Shown piece by piece: positions 1-8,973 of a stretch of 64,000 nucleotides of DNA. Position 1 is the first letter of the stretch; each line of letters begins with the position of its first letter. The notes under the pieces are model-generated. The model ran no database searches, had not been told where the DNA came from, and was given only the letters and a program-made list of their open reading frames with translations. The translations under genes were made by a program, and so were the position numbers. The stretch is from Actinomadura fibrosa (GTDB taxonomy: Bacteria; Actinomycetota; Actinomycetes; Streptosporangiales; Streptosporangiaceae), in contig NZ_CAACUY010000015.1 of the NCBI RefSeq assembly GCF_900659615.1, positions 27,532 to 91,531 on the forward strand, in the 5' to 3' direction.

Positions 1-1
1 G

Positions 2-1258
2 GAGGCGGAGCTTAGGCAACCGGTGACATACGTCCCAGCACTGGCGCTGTCCCAAGCGGTCGCCATCCACTTCCGTAAAGAACGGGATCTGCGCGAGCAC
101 CGGGCACGGGGTTACAAGAACATCCACCCGCATGACGAACTGTTGAAGGTAACCCCGGAGCTCTTCGCTGGCGATGTACCTGGCGAGGTGGCGCTGACTG
201 CACCTGCCAGCTCGTGCCAGGTGAATTGGCGCCGGATCGACCGGATTCGCGGCGCAGTCAATGCCGCATTGGCTTCAGTCCAGAGCGGGGAGCAACTCGC
301 TGTCGCTGCTGCCTTCTTCGGCGAGGTGGAGTTCCCCCCAGGCATCGTGCTGCCGGAATGGATCAGTTGGTGCGAGCTAGGAGACCATGGCGAGATTGCC
401 GGACGCGTCGCCCCTGCCCCTGACGTGCCTGACCATGTCGGCTTCCGTGCGGTCTACGAGGTACTCGGTGAGCTGGATACCTCGGATGCCTGGAGCCCGA
501 ACGCTGTGCTCGACGGAGTCACCACTCGTGTCCAGGGAGCCGGGCTGACGGCCGATGCGGTCGATGCCCTCATCCGAAATCTTCAGCGAGTGCGGTCGAT
601 CGTGAACGTGGAAGCGGACTTCGAGCCCTTCCGACCGACCGCACGGGGACTTGTCAGTGCCAAGGCATTGCTGCTCGTACTGCTCAGGAACGAGCTGGAG
701 GAACTGCTGGCCTGGCCGGAAGAGCAGACTGGAGTCGACGACCTCACGCGAGTTACCGCAGCGGTGCTCGCAGGGCGCCTGCGCGGTGTGGCGCGAGAGA
801 CGACATCGCTTCGTCCTCTGGCACTCGACGATCTGACGGCGGCTTGGGCCGTACGAGTGGCCCGCGGGGAGGGCGGTGCACTAGGCGAAGTGCAGTTCTC
901 CGCGACCACTAGTGGCACGTCCCTCGAGCTCGGCGGGGTCGAGTTGTCAGCCCAGGCCGCGCTTCTGCCCGACCCCGTGGCCAGATACCACAAGGTGGCC
1001 GACGCCAAGAAGGAGTCACTGCGGGTCGCCGTGTCAAGGGCGGTGGGATGGCCGGTCACGCACCGGATTACGGTTCCAACAGGTGCGACCAAGACAGAGG
1101 ACGCCGGAGGTTTCACCATCCTCACCGTTGGTGAGGTGCAGCTGACGGTCTCGGTCAATGAGAAAGACTTCTTGTCGAAGCTCGGGACCCTCGACGGAGG
1201 CGGCAAGCGCAAGGCGCTGGCAACCCTCGATCTTGAGAATAACCTTCGCCTTGATTGA
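2..1258 (+). CDS. Unrecognised protein, 5' end beyond window
   Basis: I do not recognise this family. The frame is open from base 2 to the stop at 1256-1258 with no upstream stop, so the protein probably starts outside the window; a GTG at 23 would give 411 residues. The visible protein is soluble, without membrane segment or signal peptide. A basic stretch (HFRKERDLREHRARGYKN) lies near the visible N-terminus, and the middle is predicted to be mostly helical. The last ~100 residues look beta-rich. It lies just left of a tRNA-Lys fragment and a ruined Qat defence locus, so it may be cargo of an integrated element. Its codons are less GC-biased than those of the core genes further right. Function unknown. 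Confidence 0.6.
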   Translation, partial: EAELRQPVTYVPALALSQAVAIHFRKERDLREHRARGYKNIHPHDELLKVTPELFAGDVPGEVALTAPASSCQVNWRRIDRIRGAVNAALASVQSGEQLAVAAAFFGEVEFPPGIVLPEWISWCELGDHGEIAGRVAPAPDVPDHVGFRAVYEVLGELDTSDAWSPNAVLDGVTTRVQGAGLTADAVDALIRNLQRVRSIVNVEADFEPFRPTARGLVSAKALLLVLLRNELEELLAWPEEQTGVDDLTRVTAAVLAGRLRGVARETTSLRPLALDDLTAAWAVRVARGEGGALGEVQFSATTSGTSLELGGVELSAQAALLPDPVARYHKVADAKKESLRVAVSRAVGWPVTHRITVPTGATKTEDAGGFTILTVGEVQLTVSVNEKDFLSKLGTLDGGGKRKALATLDLENNLRLD

Positions 1259-1345
1259 AGGTGTGCACTGCGAAACCTCCCATAGAAGACTCCTGGTCGT
1301 TACCAGCGCTAGCCATCCGCATGGTGAGGAAAGAGCCCCCTTCGC

Positions 1346-1576
1346 GCGAGCATCATGCGAGCATCGCGGCATGGCCGCGGCCATGTTCGCTCGAAAATTG
1401 CTCAGGAGCATCGACACTGACCTGACATAAAAGATGGATAACTCTCAATCCGCGGGTTCGGGGTTCAAGTCCCTGACGGCGCGCCCGTTATGACCTGGGC
1501 AAATACAGACGATGTCGCGTTTGCCCATCGGTCTTCATAAGCCCTTTCGTGCCCGTGTTCGCTCCATGTTCGCTCG
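1346..1576. other. Putative attachment-site region (arm-type repeats around tRNA core)
   Basis: No gene is visible between 1259 and 1759, but the DNA is structured. GCGAGCATC occurs at 1346-1354 and 1357-1365. A perfect 16-bp palindrome, CATGGCCGCGGCCATG, lies at 1370-1385. CCATGTTCGCTCG occurs at 1381-1393 and again at 1564-1576, with a related GTGTTCGCTCC just before the second copy. The tRNA-Lys fragment sits between these repeats. This layout, a short core flanked by direct repeats, is that of attachment sites used by tyrosine integrases. No integrase is visible in the window, so this is inference. Confidence 0.45.
1441..1482 (+). other. tRNA-Lys(CTT)-like 3' fragment, probable att core
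   Basis: The stretch reads as the anticodon loop through the acceptor 3' strand of a tRNA: loop CTCTCAA, a 5-nt variable loop, T-arm CGGGG-TTCAAGT-CCCTG with intact pairing, then acceptor strand ACGGCGC. From memory this closely matches actinomycete tRNA-Lys(CTT). The 5' half is absent, the anticodon stem is unpaired and CCA is missing, so it is not a functional tRNA. Such 3' tRNA ends are typical cores left or carried by integrative elements. Confidence 0.6.
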
Positions 1577-1759
1577 CCGACGCGAACCGAGCCAGATACG
1601 TCACCAATTGAGCGATCAATTGGCCCTCTTACTGGGCGCCCATTCATCCACCTGGCGTCTCTCCTGCCACTTCCCCGCCGAGGCCATCGGCGCCAGACCA
1701 CGGGCATGGCTGCACAAGGACCCTCCCGTATTTGACTTGACCACCGGACTACCGTCCTC

Positions 1760-2429
1760 TCAGACTCGGTGAAGCACCGCGCGCAGGCCGGTTGATAGGC
1801 GAGGTGTGGTACCGGTGAGCTTCGTCAGAGCGGCCAGGTTTCTGTACCACAGCTCACGGACGGCGGATGTCGGCCTGCTCAGCAGCGTAGACATACGCTG
1901 CTCGAGGTAGGTGATGTCACCAGACTTACGGGCGCGTATGGTGCGGCGACTGCCGGGGAAGTCGGTCGCTGGCAGTAGGCGATCGGTGGGGATCCAGGTA
2001 AGTCGTTCGTCAGTCATGGCTGCGTTGACCGAGAAGTAGCAGCCTAGGTCGGCGGCGCGTTGGATCTGATCGCGGGTGCCGTTGAACCAGTGCAGGATCG
2101 CGCCTGCGTGCGGGCGGTGAGTGAGCGCATCGACGATCTCGCCGGTGCGGCCTGTGCTGTGCAGGGACAGCAGGAGCGGCTGGTTGGCACACTCACTGAG
2201 GATGGTGTCGAGTGCTGCCAATAGAGGCGAGCGCGGCGGGCAAGCCCGGGTGAGCACCGTACCCCCACGCGATGGTGGCGTCACTGCGAAGTTCGGCGAC
2301 AGCAGCTTCGGCCGGGCTACGGGTCATTGCGAAGATCATCGCGCCGTCGAGTGCGTTGACCTGTGGGTCGGTGACCTCGGGGGCGATGTGGGCGTGGCAG
2401 TCCAGCGGCGGCAGATCAGATAGTGACAC
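1760..2429 (-). pseudogene. qatD: QatD-like TatD-family nuclease, internally deleted
   Basis: The N-terminal part (HxH metal motif in LDCHAHIAP, then GYGAHPGLP) and the C-terminal part (LLLSLHSTGRTGEIV, AGAILHWFNGT, LGCYFSVNAAM, DRLLPATDFPG) belong to a TatD-like DNase but lie in different frames. The frames cross near 2215-2235. The ~30 residues that normally hold the GEIGLD-type metal-binding segment are missing, so a deletion plus frameshift joined ALAS to LLAALDTIL. GTG 2429 overlaps the end of qatC, which suggests translational coupling in the ancestral operon. In Qat systems (Gao et al. 2020) the TatD-like protein is QatD. It is almost certainly inactive here. TatD motifs are sure; the Qat assignment rests on the neighbours. 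Confidence 0.75.
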
Positions 2430-3773
2430 TGGCGAGCTCCTCCAGGCCTCGGTCACAGAGCTTCAGGACCGCGTCGAAGTCGGTGTGCGGCGGCCACAGT
2501 CCCGAGGCGATGACACGGTACTCGTCGAAGCCGGCCTCGGTGGCGTAGGCCCAGGCGGCGATGTCGTGCCGACGCATATTCTGAGCTTTTCCAGCGCAAC
2601 CCCGGTCACCGTGTCGATCAGGTACCGGGTCCGGTCCTGCCGCTGCGCGCCAGCGAAGGCGCTGCGGCGTACCAGGCAGGCGATGCACAGACCGCAATTG
2701 AGGTTGGCGTTCCCGCCTGGAAGTCGGCCAGCATTGAGTTTGGCGCAGGATACGGTAGCGGCGGCCAGACCTAGATCGTCGTCCGGTCCGTCCGAGGCGG
2801 GAGCCAGCGCCGCGGCGACGAGGTCACCCTTGGTCATGGCAGCGTACGGATTGCTTATGGTCACGCCATCGAACGGCAGAGCATCGAGCAGCCGCTGCAA
2901 TGTGTAGAAGGTCCAGGGGTGGGTTGAGCGGGTGGTGAGGGATCCGCCGCGAGAGGGTTCCAGCGGACGGTTGATGCTGGTGAAGCCGTTCTCGGGGACC
3001 AGGATACGTGTGGCTTTGTGCCCAGAAGCCACGGCGGTGGCCATTGCCATGAACAGCAGGGAACGGCTGCGCGGGGTCGGTTCGCGGCGTGCGGTCAGGG
3101 GCCTGAACGCCAGGCGGAGGTAGGTGACGTCGGAGGTTCGGTGCCGCAGTGCATCCTCGATGGTGGTCTGAGCTCTGGACACAGCGGTCGAGGTGTCGCG
3201 GTGTCCTAGGAAGAGGGTGGTGGCGGCGTCACCTAGGTGCAGCAGGGCGCCACACAGCGAGTCCAGGCCTCCCGAGACCAGACTGATCGTTTGAACCGGG
3301 ACGAGGTCGAGGCTCCGCTGGCTGGGAGTGGGCGGCGTGGCGAGGGTGGTGATACGCCAGGTGTCTCCGGTCAGCCAGTGCAGCAGGTCAGCGAGCTGGT
3401 TCAGCAGTTCCTCAGTCCAGACGTCGGGGTTCTCGACGTGGATGATGACGTGCAAGTCGCGGCGCATCGCCAGCCGCGGCCGCGACACGGTCCTGTCGGC
3501 TAGGTAGGCGCCGCCGACGATCCGCAGAAAGTCTTTTGTTGCTGGTTCAGCCGGGCCAAGCTCGTCCATGGACCAGCTGATGTCCGTGCGAAGGCCGGCT
3601 GTGCGTCCCGGCTCGTAGGGCCAGACGTGGAAAGGCTCAAGCCGCTCGAGGACGGCAGGTCGCGCCAGTACCTGACCGGCTGGTTCGGCCACATCGGGGC
3701 AAGCCTGCCGGGCCGCTGCGAGGGATGCGATGACGTACTCAGGGGTCAGTTGCTCGCCCAGCTCTTGCACCAC
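2416..3773 (-). pseudogene. qatC: QatC-like (QueC-related) protein, frameshifted near the 3' end
   Basis: The protein has the PP-loop SGGLDSLCGAL of QueC-like nucleotide ligases. It is followed by blocks typical of the defence-associated branch: SRSLLFMA, LVPENGFTSINRPL, GGSLTTRSTHPWTF, and a zinc-binding tail NCGLCIACLVRR. The frame fails after ...TGVALEKL. The natural C-terminus (NMRRHDIAAWAYATEAG ... CDRGLEELASVTI) continues one frame over to the stop at 2416. Adding one A to the AAAA tract (complement of 2587-2590) restores a continuous ALEKAQNMRRHD reading, so the lesion is a single-base contraction. The start is unclear; GTG 3773 is used. QatC is proposed to handle a deazaguanine-like modification in Qat systems. 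A sequencing error is possible at the homopolymer. Confidence 0.8.
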
Positions 3774-3798
3774 GATCGGTCGGTCGGCTCCAGCTCCT

Positions 3799-4747
3799 TC
3801 AACTGCTGAACCGCGGCGCTCCTTGTGGAATCGGAGGGAGAAGCGAGGTCCTCCACGATGCGCATAAGCGTGCCCGTAACCGCGCCTCCGAAGCGAAGTC
3901 GCCCAGCAGCGTCGCGGCGACGCTGAGGTACCGTTCAACCTGCTCTGGTGCCTCGTTCAGCGATGGCGGACCGGCCGCCCGTGCCCGGGTCTCCTCGCCT
4001 ATCCCCTGTGGGAGCTCGCCGCCCTCGCGGGCCCACTGCTCCCACTCTGCAACCAGCGCACGACGGTCGGCGGTCGCCTTCTGACTCAGCAGCCGGAATT
4101 CCGACAGGTGACGGACCTCCAGCAAGCAGAGCTTGAGCAGCGTCTTCGGATCCAGCTCCGCGCCGTTGCTGCGGGCAAGGTGCTCGCGGACGGCGAAGGC
4201 GTTGAGGAAGCGTTTGATCGCCCGAGGGCTGCGCCACACATCGGCGCTGATTCCTGCAGCGATCTGCGCCGCTATGGCTAGGTGTTCGCCCGACGGGCCA
4301 TCGGGGCCGTCTACGGTGGCGATGACTTAAGGTGCGCGACCCTCAAGGCGTCGCTGCCGCGCGGTGTCGATGGCCGTGTCCAACGCGTGTGTGTTGAGCT
4401 GTCCGGCACCGCTGCACAGCAGCAAGGCTATGTATGCCTCAGCCTGCTCGACCGACAGCATCGGCAAGGAGACCGGAATCTGGATGATTTCTTCGGTGTA
4501 AAGCTTGGCGAACCCGCTCCTGCCCGCCCCCTGCAGGTGCATCCCGATCGCTTCGCGGATCAGATCCTCATCAGCAGCGAGCACGAACGACATCCCAGGT
4601 ACAGCCAGGAAGAGCTTGATGGCCTCAAGTGTCGCCATGATCGTTGCAGGGAGGCAGCGATCCAGGTCGTCGACGAGCACCACCACTTTCTCGATGCCCT
4701 CGACCTCGCAGAGCCAGCCTCGGCTGCTGTCCCAGATGCTCAGTCAA
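3799..4747 (-). pseudogene. qatA: QatA-like KAP-family P-loop ATPase, truncated and with in-frame stop
   Basis: Walker B and sensor regions of a KAP NTPase are clear (VVVLVDDLDRCLP, FLAVPGMSFVLAADEDLIREAI, FAKLYTEEIIQIPVSLP). So is the family's late motif WRSPRAIKRFLNAF. The two parts are in the same frame but separated by a TAA at 4327-4329, with 28 further open codons before the late motif, so this is a nonsense mutation. On the 5' side homology begins abruptly near 4745 (IWDSSRGWL). A stop lies just upstream and I find no Walker A segment in any frame, so the N-terminal third is gone. It heads the qatA-qatC-qatD order; no separate qatB is visible between qatA and qatC. Confidence 0.8.
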
Positions 4748-5456
4748 TCGTGATGTACCACACCCTGGGAGCGGTGCTCGGCGGCGCCCGCGGCGGTTCC
4801 GGTGGCCGAGCGGCCGCCCGTGCGCGGCCACGCCCCGGTGGCGGACCTCGCGGACCAGGTTGTCCTGGGGGTGGCGGAGGCGGTGGAGGTCCTGGTGGAC
4901 GCTCTGGTGGATCGGGGAGTGGAGCGCGCCGCACGGAACCGCCGCAACAGCAGCAGCCGCGCGGGCGGGCCGAACAACCGGCGGGAAGTCGTGGCGGTCG
5001 CGGTAGCGGCCGTGACGGCGCCAGGGGCAGGAGCGACGCGGAGCACCGAGAACCGGTCGGCACGCGTGGTCCTGGTGCTCCCGGCCGACCACTGCATCTG
5101 CGGAGCACCTATCCGCCCGGGCCTCCGTGGACGGTGAGGCCCGGTCTCGCTTCAGCCGCATGCCGTGCGCCGGGCGGAGCACCTCCGGCGACCGGTGAGC
5201 CCCCGCTCCCCGGTCGGAAGCGACTGACGGTTCCGGTAGCCAGCGAGGCTGATGGTCCTTGACGCGTCGCAGAACCGGTGAATCACACCGTCGGCGTGGA
5301 GCGCGTCAATCAGGCCCTCACGTGCCGGTCATCGGTACGTCGCGTACAGCCGCGAGAGCTCCGAGGACTTCCGCCACCTCCTCAGCAACGGCTCACGCTC
5401 GGCGCCGGACCGTCACTGCCGACGATACGACGGCGCCGCCGCCGCTGTCAGGCGTC
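4748..5456. other. Unassigned sequence between truncated qatA and immunity gene
   Basis: This ~700-bp stretch replaces the expected 5' end of qatA. The best coding signal is a plus-strand frame from GTG 4802 to TGA 5137, about 111 residues with mostly G/C third positions and an acidic/valine-rich start (LADQVVLGVAEAVEVLVDALVDRG). It has no convincing ribosome-binding site and I recognise no family. Glycine-, proline- or arginine-rich frames on both strands look like shadows of GC-rich DNA. Between 5140 and 5456 I see nothing identifiable. It may be the scar of an insertion or deletion. Confidence 0.3.
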
Positions 5457-5930
5457 TCAGCCCGTACAGGCGTCCGTCGAGCGCCAATCCACTTCTATCG
5501 CACCGTCCGTATACGAGTCGGGCTTCCATCCATCTGTTTTACAGAGGAGGAGCAGTGCTTCAGCAGCGTTTCCGATCTTTGAACCGGTCCGTGCTTCGGC
5601 GTATCCTATCAGCGCTTTCGGGTCGTCTACGTACATTGCATGGCTGTCCACGATGGACACCCACGTCCGTTCACCTGGCGGACTGTCAGCACGGTCCCCG
5701 GCCTGCTCGTCTTCAGGACCGGTAGTCGGTTCCTCTACATTGAGGAGCGGATTGGACCATCCGGACTTCTCGATTAGAGTATCGCCGTAGGAACGAATCA
5801 GGCGATGAATGTTAGAGACAACCGGCATGATCCGAGGTGCGTCATCGGGAGTCTCAGTGCAGAGCCTGGCGTGCTCGATGACGGCCGCACACAACTCCTC
5901 TGCGACACTTCTGAGATCGGATTCGCTCAT
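5457..5930 (-). CDS. Probable immunity protein of the adjacent Rhs toxin
   Basis: A 157-residue acidic soluble protein without membrane segments. I do not recognise its family. Its ATG (5928-5930) overlaps the TGA of the Rhs toxin end by one base (TGATG), the tight coupling usual for polymorphic toxin-immunity pairs. Sequence landmarks are MSESDLRSVAEELCAAVIEHARLC at the N-terminus and a later WVSIVDSHAMYVDDPKALIGYAEARTG region. Codon use is less GC-rich than in core genes, as is common for recently acquired immunity genes. The role is inferred from position and size only. Confidence 0.55.
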   Translation of the reverse strand: MSESDLRSVAEELCAAVIEHARLCTETPDDAPRIMPVVSNIHRLIRSYGDTLIEKSGWSNPLLNVEEPTTGPEDEQAGDRADSPPGERTWVSIVDSHAMYVDDPKALIGYAEARTGSKIGNAAEALLLLCKTDGWKPDSYTDGAIEVDWRSTDACTG

Positions 5931-6465
5931 CAGTTACCCCTAGGGCGATGCCACTGGTAGTGCCAAGTGTACAATACCTCTCCACGATTATTGGAGATGT
6001 CGACGTGAACGTGACAGGCATCTGCCGCACACTCTTCACGGAATCGAGCCGTGGAGTGTTTCGCCACCATCTCCTTTGCTTTCCGGACAGCCGTCTCGCG
6101 GTCTTTGTAGATTCCGCCGTCCTCGTTCTTCTTACTGGTAGCTTTAGGTGCCTTATTTTTGCCGACTCCCCAGCGAACACCGTCACAGTCCCCCTTGGTG
6201 TTATGGACGAGGACGGGCGCGGTGGTGGTGCCGTTGCTCAGGTGCAGTTCCATGCCCGGCAGGTAGAGGGTGCTGCCGGTGTTGTCGCGGCGGACGAGCC
6301 GTTCACCGTCGGCGTCGTAGACGAAGTGGGCGTCGCCCGTGGCGGTGTCTTCGGTTTTGATCAGGTCGCCGGTGGGGTCCCACGTGAGCTTGAGGTCGTT
6401 CGTTCCCTCGGTGCGCCGGGTCGTGGTGCTGGCGGCGTCGTAGGTGTAGCCGAAGGTTGTGCGGT
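5930..6465 (-). pseudogene. Rhs/YD-repeat protein C-terminal remnant with toxin tail
   Basis: The frame holds two YD/Rhs repeat units (TFGYTYDAASTTTRR, LTWDPTGDLIKTEDTATGDAHFVYDADGERLVRRD) and LYLPGMELHLSNG. It then jumps to APVLVHNT, the short linker that precedes polymorphic toxin domains, and a ~75-residue lysine- and histidine-containing tail ending HYQWHRPRGN. The core segment normally between these points, ending in the DPTGL box, is missing, so there is an internal deletion. The 5' end is cut where the IS630-like remnant begins (~6465). The toxin domain itself appears intact and unclassified. This is an orphan Rhs tip, a known form in which toxin variants are stored or decay. Confidence 0.65.
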
Positions 6466-7400
6466 CAGTGCAGCGCTGGCGCCTGGCCTGGGCCAGCGGC
6501 GGGACGGCGGCGCTGCGCTCCAAGGGGCCGGCTTCGCTGCCGCTGCTGAGCGATGAACAGTTCGCCGTCCTGGAGGCCGAACTGGCCAAGGGGCCGGCCG
6601 CACACGGCTGGCCCGACCAGAGATGGACGCTGCCCGTGGATCAAGACCGTGATAGCCCGACGCTTCCACCTCGGCTACAACGTCCAGGGCGTGGCCGCGC
6701 TGCTGCGTCGGCACGGCTGGTCCTGCCAGGTCCCGGCGCGCCGCGCGATCGAACGCGACGAGGCCGCGATCGCCGGATGGGTGAGGGAGACCTGGTCGCA
6801 GGTGGAAGCACCGCAGCGGCGCTCGGGGCCTGGATCGTCTTCGAGGACGATTCCGGATTCACCGGTGACGCCGCCGACCGCCCGCACCTGGGCACCACGC
6901 GGCCGGACCCCGGTGGTGCGCTTGCGCGGCCGGTCCCGCCGCAGGGTGTCGGTCGCCGCGCTGGCCTGCTACAAACCCGGCGAGCAATCCAGGCTGATCT
7001 ACCGGTTCCGGCGTGATGACCGGGCACCGCCGGGACGCAAGAGCTTCGCCTGGACCGACTACCACGATCTGGTCCAAGCCGCCCACGACCAGCTCGGCGG
7101 CCCCATCGTGCTGGTCTGGGACAACCTGAACACCCACCTCACCGCAGGCATGCGCCAGTTCATCGCCCGCCGCGACTGGCCGACGGTCGTCCAACTGCCG
7201 ACCTACGCACCCGAACTCAACGCCACCGAGGGCCTGTGGTCCCTACTGCGCCGCGGCCCACTGGCCAACGCCCTGTTCACCGACCCCGACCCACCTCATC
7301 ACCACCCTGCGCCGCGGCTGCGACGCATCCAGTACCGGCCCCACCTCATCGACCGTGCCTCACCAGACCGGCCTCTCCCTCCCACTCAGCACCTCATGAC
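6459..7400 (+). mobile_element. IS630-family transposase remnant (several frameshifts)
   Basis: Pieces of an IS630-type transposase lie in order but in alternating frames. First is a helix-turn-helix part (VQRWRLAWASGGTAALRSKG) in the frame of base 6459, then IARRFHLGYNVQGVAALLRRHGWS in a second frame, then WIVFEDDSGF with the first catalytic acid back in the first frame. PPTARTWAPRGRTPVVR and the rest follow in the second frame, with VWDNLNTHL and PELNATEGLWSLLRRG supplying the second Asp and the Glu. At least three frame changes and loss of the N-terminal ~50 residues make it inactive. The left edge abuts the Rhs fragment. I could not find clear terminal inverted repeats or a target duplication. 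Confidence 0.8.
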
Positions 7401-7537
7401 GACATCACACATTCAAACTCAGTACCCCACCGTCCACCAAGTTCGGGGCTTGGCAGCGAGCCCTTCCTGCGCTGCACGTCCACATGAGACCGTAGGTGGA
7501 GGCACGGTGCCGCGATCACCCTGAGGGCGGCGATGGT

Positions 7538-8086
7538 ATGAAGGCCGTACTGGTGATGTTGCTCCTCGGGTTTTTTGCGCTCTTTCACCTGCAGGGCTAC
7601 GACGAGGACACGTTGCCCGTCGGCTCGGTCGAAGCCGGCGACCGACCTTCCCCTGTGCGTTTCTTTGACGGACCGGGCTTCGCCTACCGGATGTCGGCCG
7701 GGCAGACCGTCAGTTCCACTTACACGCTGCCACGTTTGAAACAGCGCTGGGTCGATCGGTTCAGCGACCGTTCTTCCTACCTGTACGGCGCCGTGGAATT
7801 TCGTGCCGACCGGTCCTGCGCGCCCGACGCCCGGATCGATTGGCGGCTGGACGACGAGCATGGTCGGCTCCCACTGACTCACCGGGTCCGGTTCAACGCC
7901 CTCGCCGTGGACCGGACCCCCATGCGGCTGACCGCACGCTTGGACGCGAGCACCCCCTGCACCGGGATGCTGCGACTCCGCAATCCCCTGCTAGCCAATG
8001 TCAAGCCCTACAGTGACAGCGAGACCAGGTCAGCGCCCTCGATCGAGACGATCGACCTCAGCCGCTGGGGCGGGCCTTCCGCCTGA
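7538..8086 (+). CDS. Hypothetical membrane-anchored or secreted protein
   Basis: About 182 residues starting at ATG 7538. It opens with a hydrophobic segment (MKAVLVMLLLGFFALF) that could be an uncleaved signal anchor, since no clear signal-peptidase site follows. The rest is a beta-rich extracytoplasmic domain with two cysteines (RSCAPDARIDW and TPCTGMLRLRN) that could form a disulfide. No family recognised. It follows the IS630 remnant and may lie at the end of the accessory island. The longer frame from 7496 would place charged residues ahead of the hydrophobic segment and is less likely. Confidence 0.55.
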   Translation: MKAVLVMLLLGFFALFHLQGYDEDTLPVGSVEAGDRPSPVRFFDGPGFAYRMSAGQTVSSTYTLPRLKQRWVDRFSDRSSYLYGAVEFRADRSCAPDARIDWRLDDEHGRLPLTHRVRFNALAVDRTPMRLTARLDASTPCTGMLRLRNPLLANVKPYSDSETRSAPSIETIDLSRWGGPSA

Positions 8087-8373
8087 TGCCTCCGGATACC
8101 CTTGAGAGAGGGTGGCCACCGCACCTACTCGCTGCGGTAGACAGGATGAAGGTCCGGACCTTACTGCTTGCCCTTCTACTACGGCGGCAACTATGAGCCC
8201 GGATCGGTCGATCCCGGCATCTATCTGTGCGTTCAGCGGGCCAGCGACCACCTCCTCACTCGCTCGCTCAGGGTAGACGAGATCGGTAATCGAAGTTCCA
8301 CGAGCGGGAGATTGCCTGGTGACGTGGCCGGTTCTCATACCCGCGGCGGTTGGTCGGCTTCTAGAGTTTCGAG

Positions 8374-8865
8374 ATGGCTGACGGAGAGGTCTTGGGGGTT
8401 CTGCGGGCTTTGGAGGTGGGGCGGGTTTGTCGGGGGGTGGTTAGGTCCATTGAGCGGTTTGGTGTGTTTGTGGATGTGGGCGGGGTTGTCGGTCTGGTGA
8501 GTGTGGCCGAGCTTGCTTGGCGGCGGTTCGGGGATGCGTCTGAGGTCGTTCGGGTTGGTCAGGAGGTCGTGGTCGAGGTCTTGGACGTCGATCTCGACCG
8601 TGAGCGCGTGTCGTTGTCGTTGAAGGCGTTGCAGCCCGACCCCTTGGTGGAGGTTGCGCGCAGCCGCCTGGGGGACGTGGTGACCGGGCCGGTGACCAAG
8701 GTCGTGCCCTTCGGGGTGTTCGTGGAGGTGGACGACGGGGTCGAGGGGTTGGTCCATGCCTCGGAGTTCGCCGACGGGGTGTTGCCCGGCGAGGGGCGGG
8801 AGTTGAGGGTTCGGATCGCGGACATCAATCTTCGGTCGCGTCGTGTCAGGCTCACCTTGGTTTGA
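8374..8865 (+). CDS. S1 RNA-binding domain protein (two S1 motifs)
   Basis: A 163-residue protein with two consecutive S1/OB-fold motifs. The first is residues ~14-77 (GRVCRGVVRSIERFGVFVDVGGVVGLVSVAELAW ... RVSLSLKAL). The second is ~88-162 (GDVVTGPVTKVVPFGVFVEVDDGVEGLVHASEFA ... RRVRLTLV). Both have the GVF-V-V core and the SxxE/A loop that binds RNA in ribosomal protein S1. Full S1 has four to six motifs, so this is a stand-alone small paralogue seen in actinomycetes, probably a cytoplasmic RNA-binding accessory to translation. The preceding 8087-8373 holds no convincing gene. Confidence 0.8.
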   Translation: MADGEVLGVLRALEVGRVCRGVVRSIERFGVFVDVGGVVGLVSVAELAWRRFGDASEVVRVGQEVVVEVLDVDLDRERVSLSLKALQPDPLVEVARSRLGDVVTGPVTKVVPFGVFVEVDDGVEGLVHASEFADGVLPGEGRELRVRIADINLRSRRVRLTLV

Positions 8866-8932
8866 GCGGGATCTCCGTGGGTGGCTTCTGGGAGTGATGG
8901 ACGGATTGGTGGGGTGGGGCTAGATTTAGGCG

Positions 8933-8958
8933 TGAAAGCTGCTTTCAGTCAGTGAAAC
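8933..8958 (+). promoter_or_regulatory. IclR-type composite operator, site 1 (upstream of SDR)
   Basis: Palindrome TGAAAGCTGCTTTCA at 8933-8947, then after 5 nt TGAAAC at 8953-8958. Three half-sites are thus spaced 10 bp apart on one DNA face. The site lies ~15 bp upstream of the GTG of the SDR gene and points toward it. The same arrangement recurs at three other promoters of this cluster. Confidence 0.75.
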
Positions 8959-8973
8959 GGAAGAAGGAAGCTC

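Noticed and set aside
1441..1482. Functional tRNA gene
   Set aside because: Only the 3' half is present, with no D-arm or 5' acceptor strand and a mispaired anticodon stem.
4282..5262. Glycine-rich plus-strand frame of 326 codons over truncated qatA
   Set aside because: The first part is antisense to KAP motifs and the rest is a low-complexity Gly/Arg translation of GC-rich DNA with no ribosome-binding site.
5278..5790. Plus-strand frame of 170 codons opposite the immunity gene
   Set aside because: Mostly antisense to the 157-residue gene, which has the better codon pattern and a coupled start.
8168..8500. Plus-strand frame of 110 codons before and into the S1-domain gene
   Set aside because: Its second half overlaps the S1 gene in another frame and the first half has no support beyond being open; at most a fragment of a lost gene.
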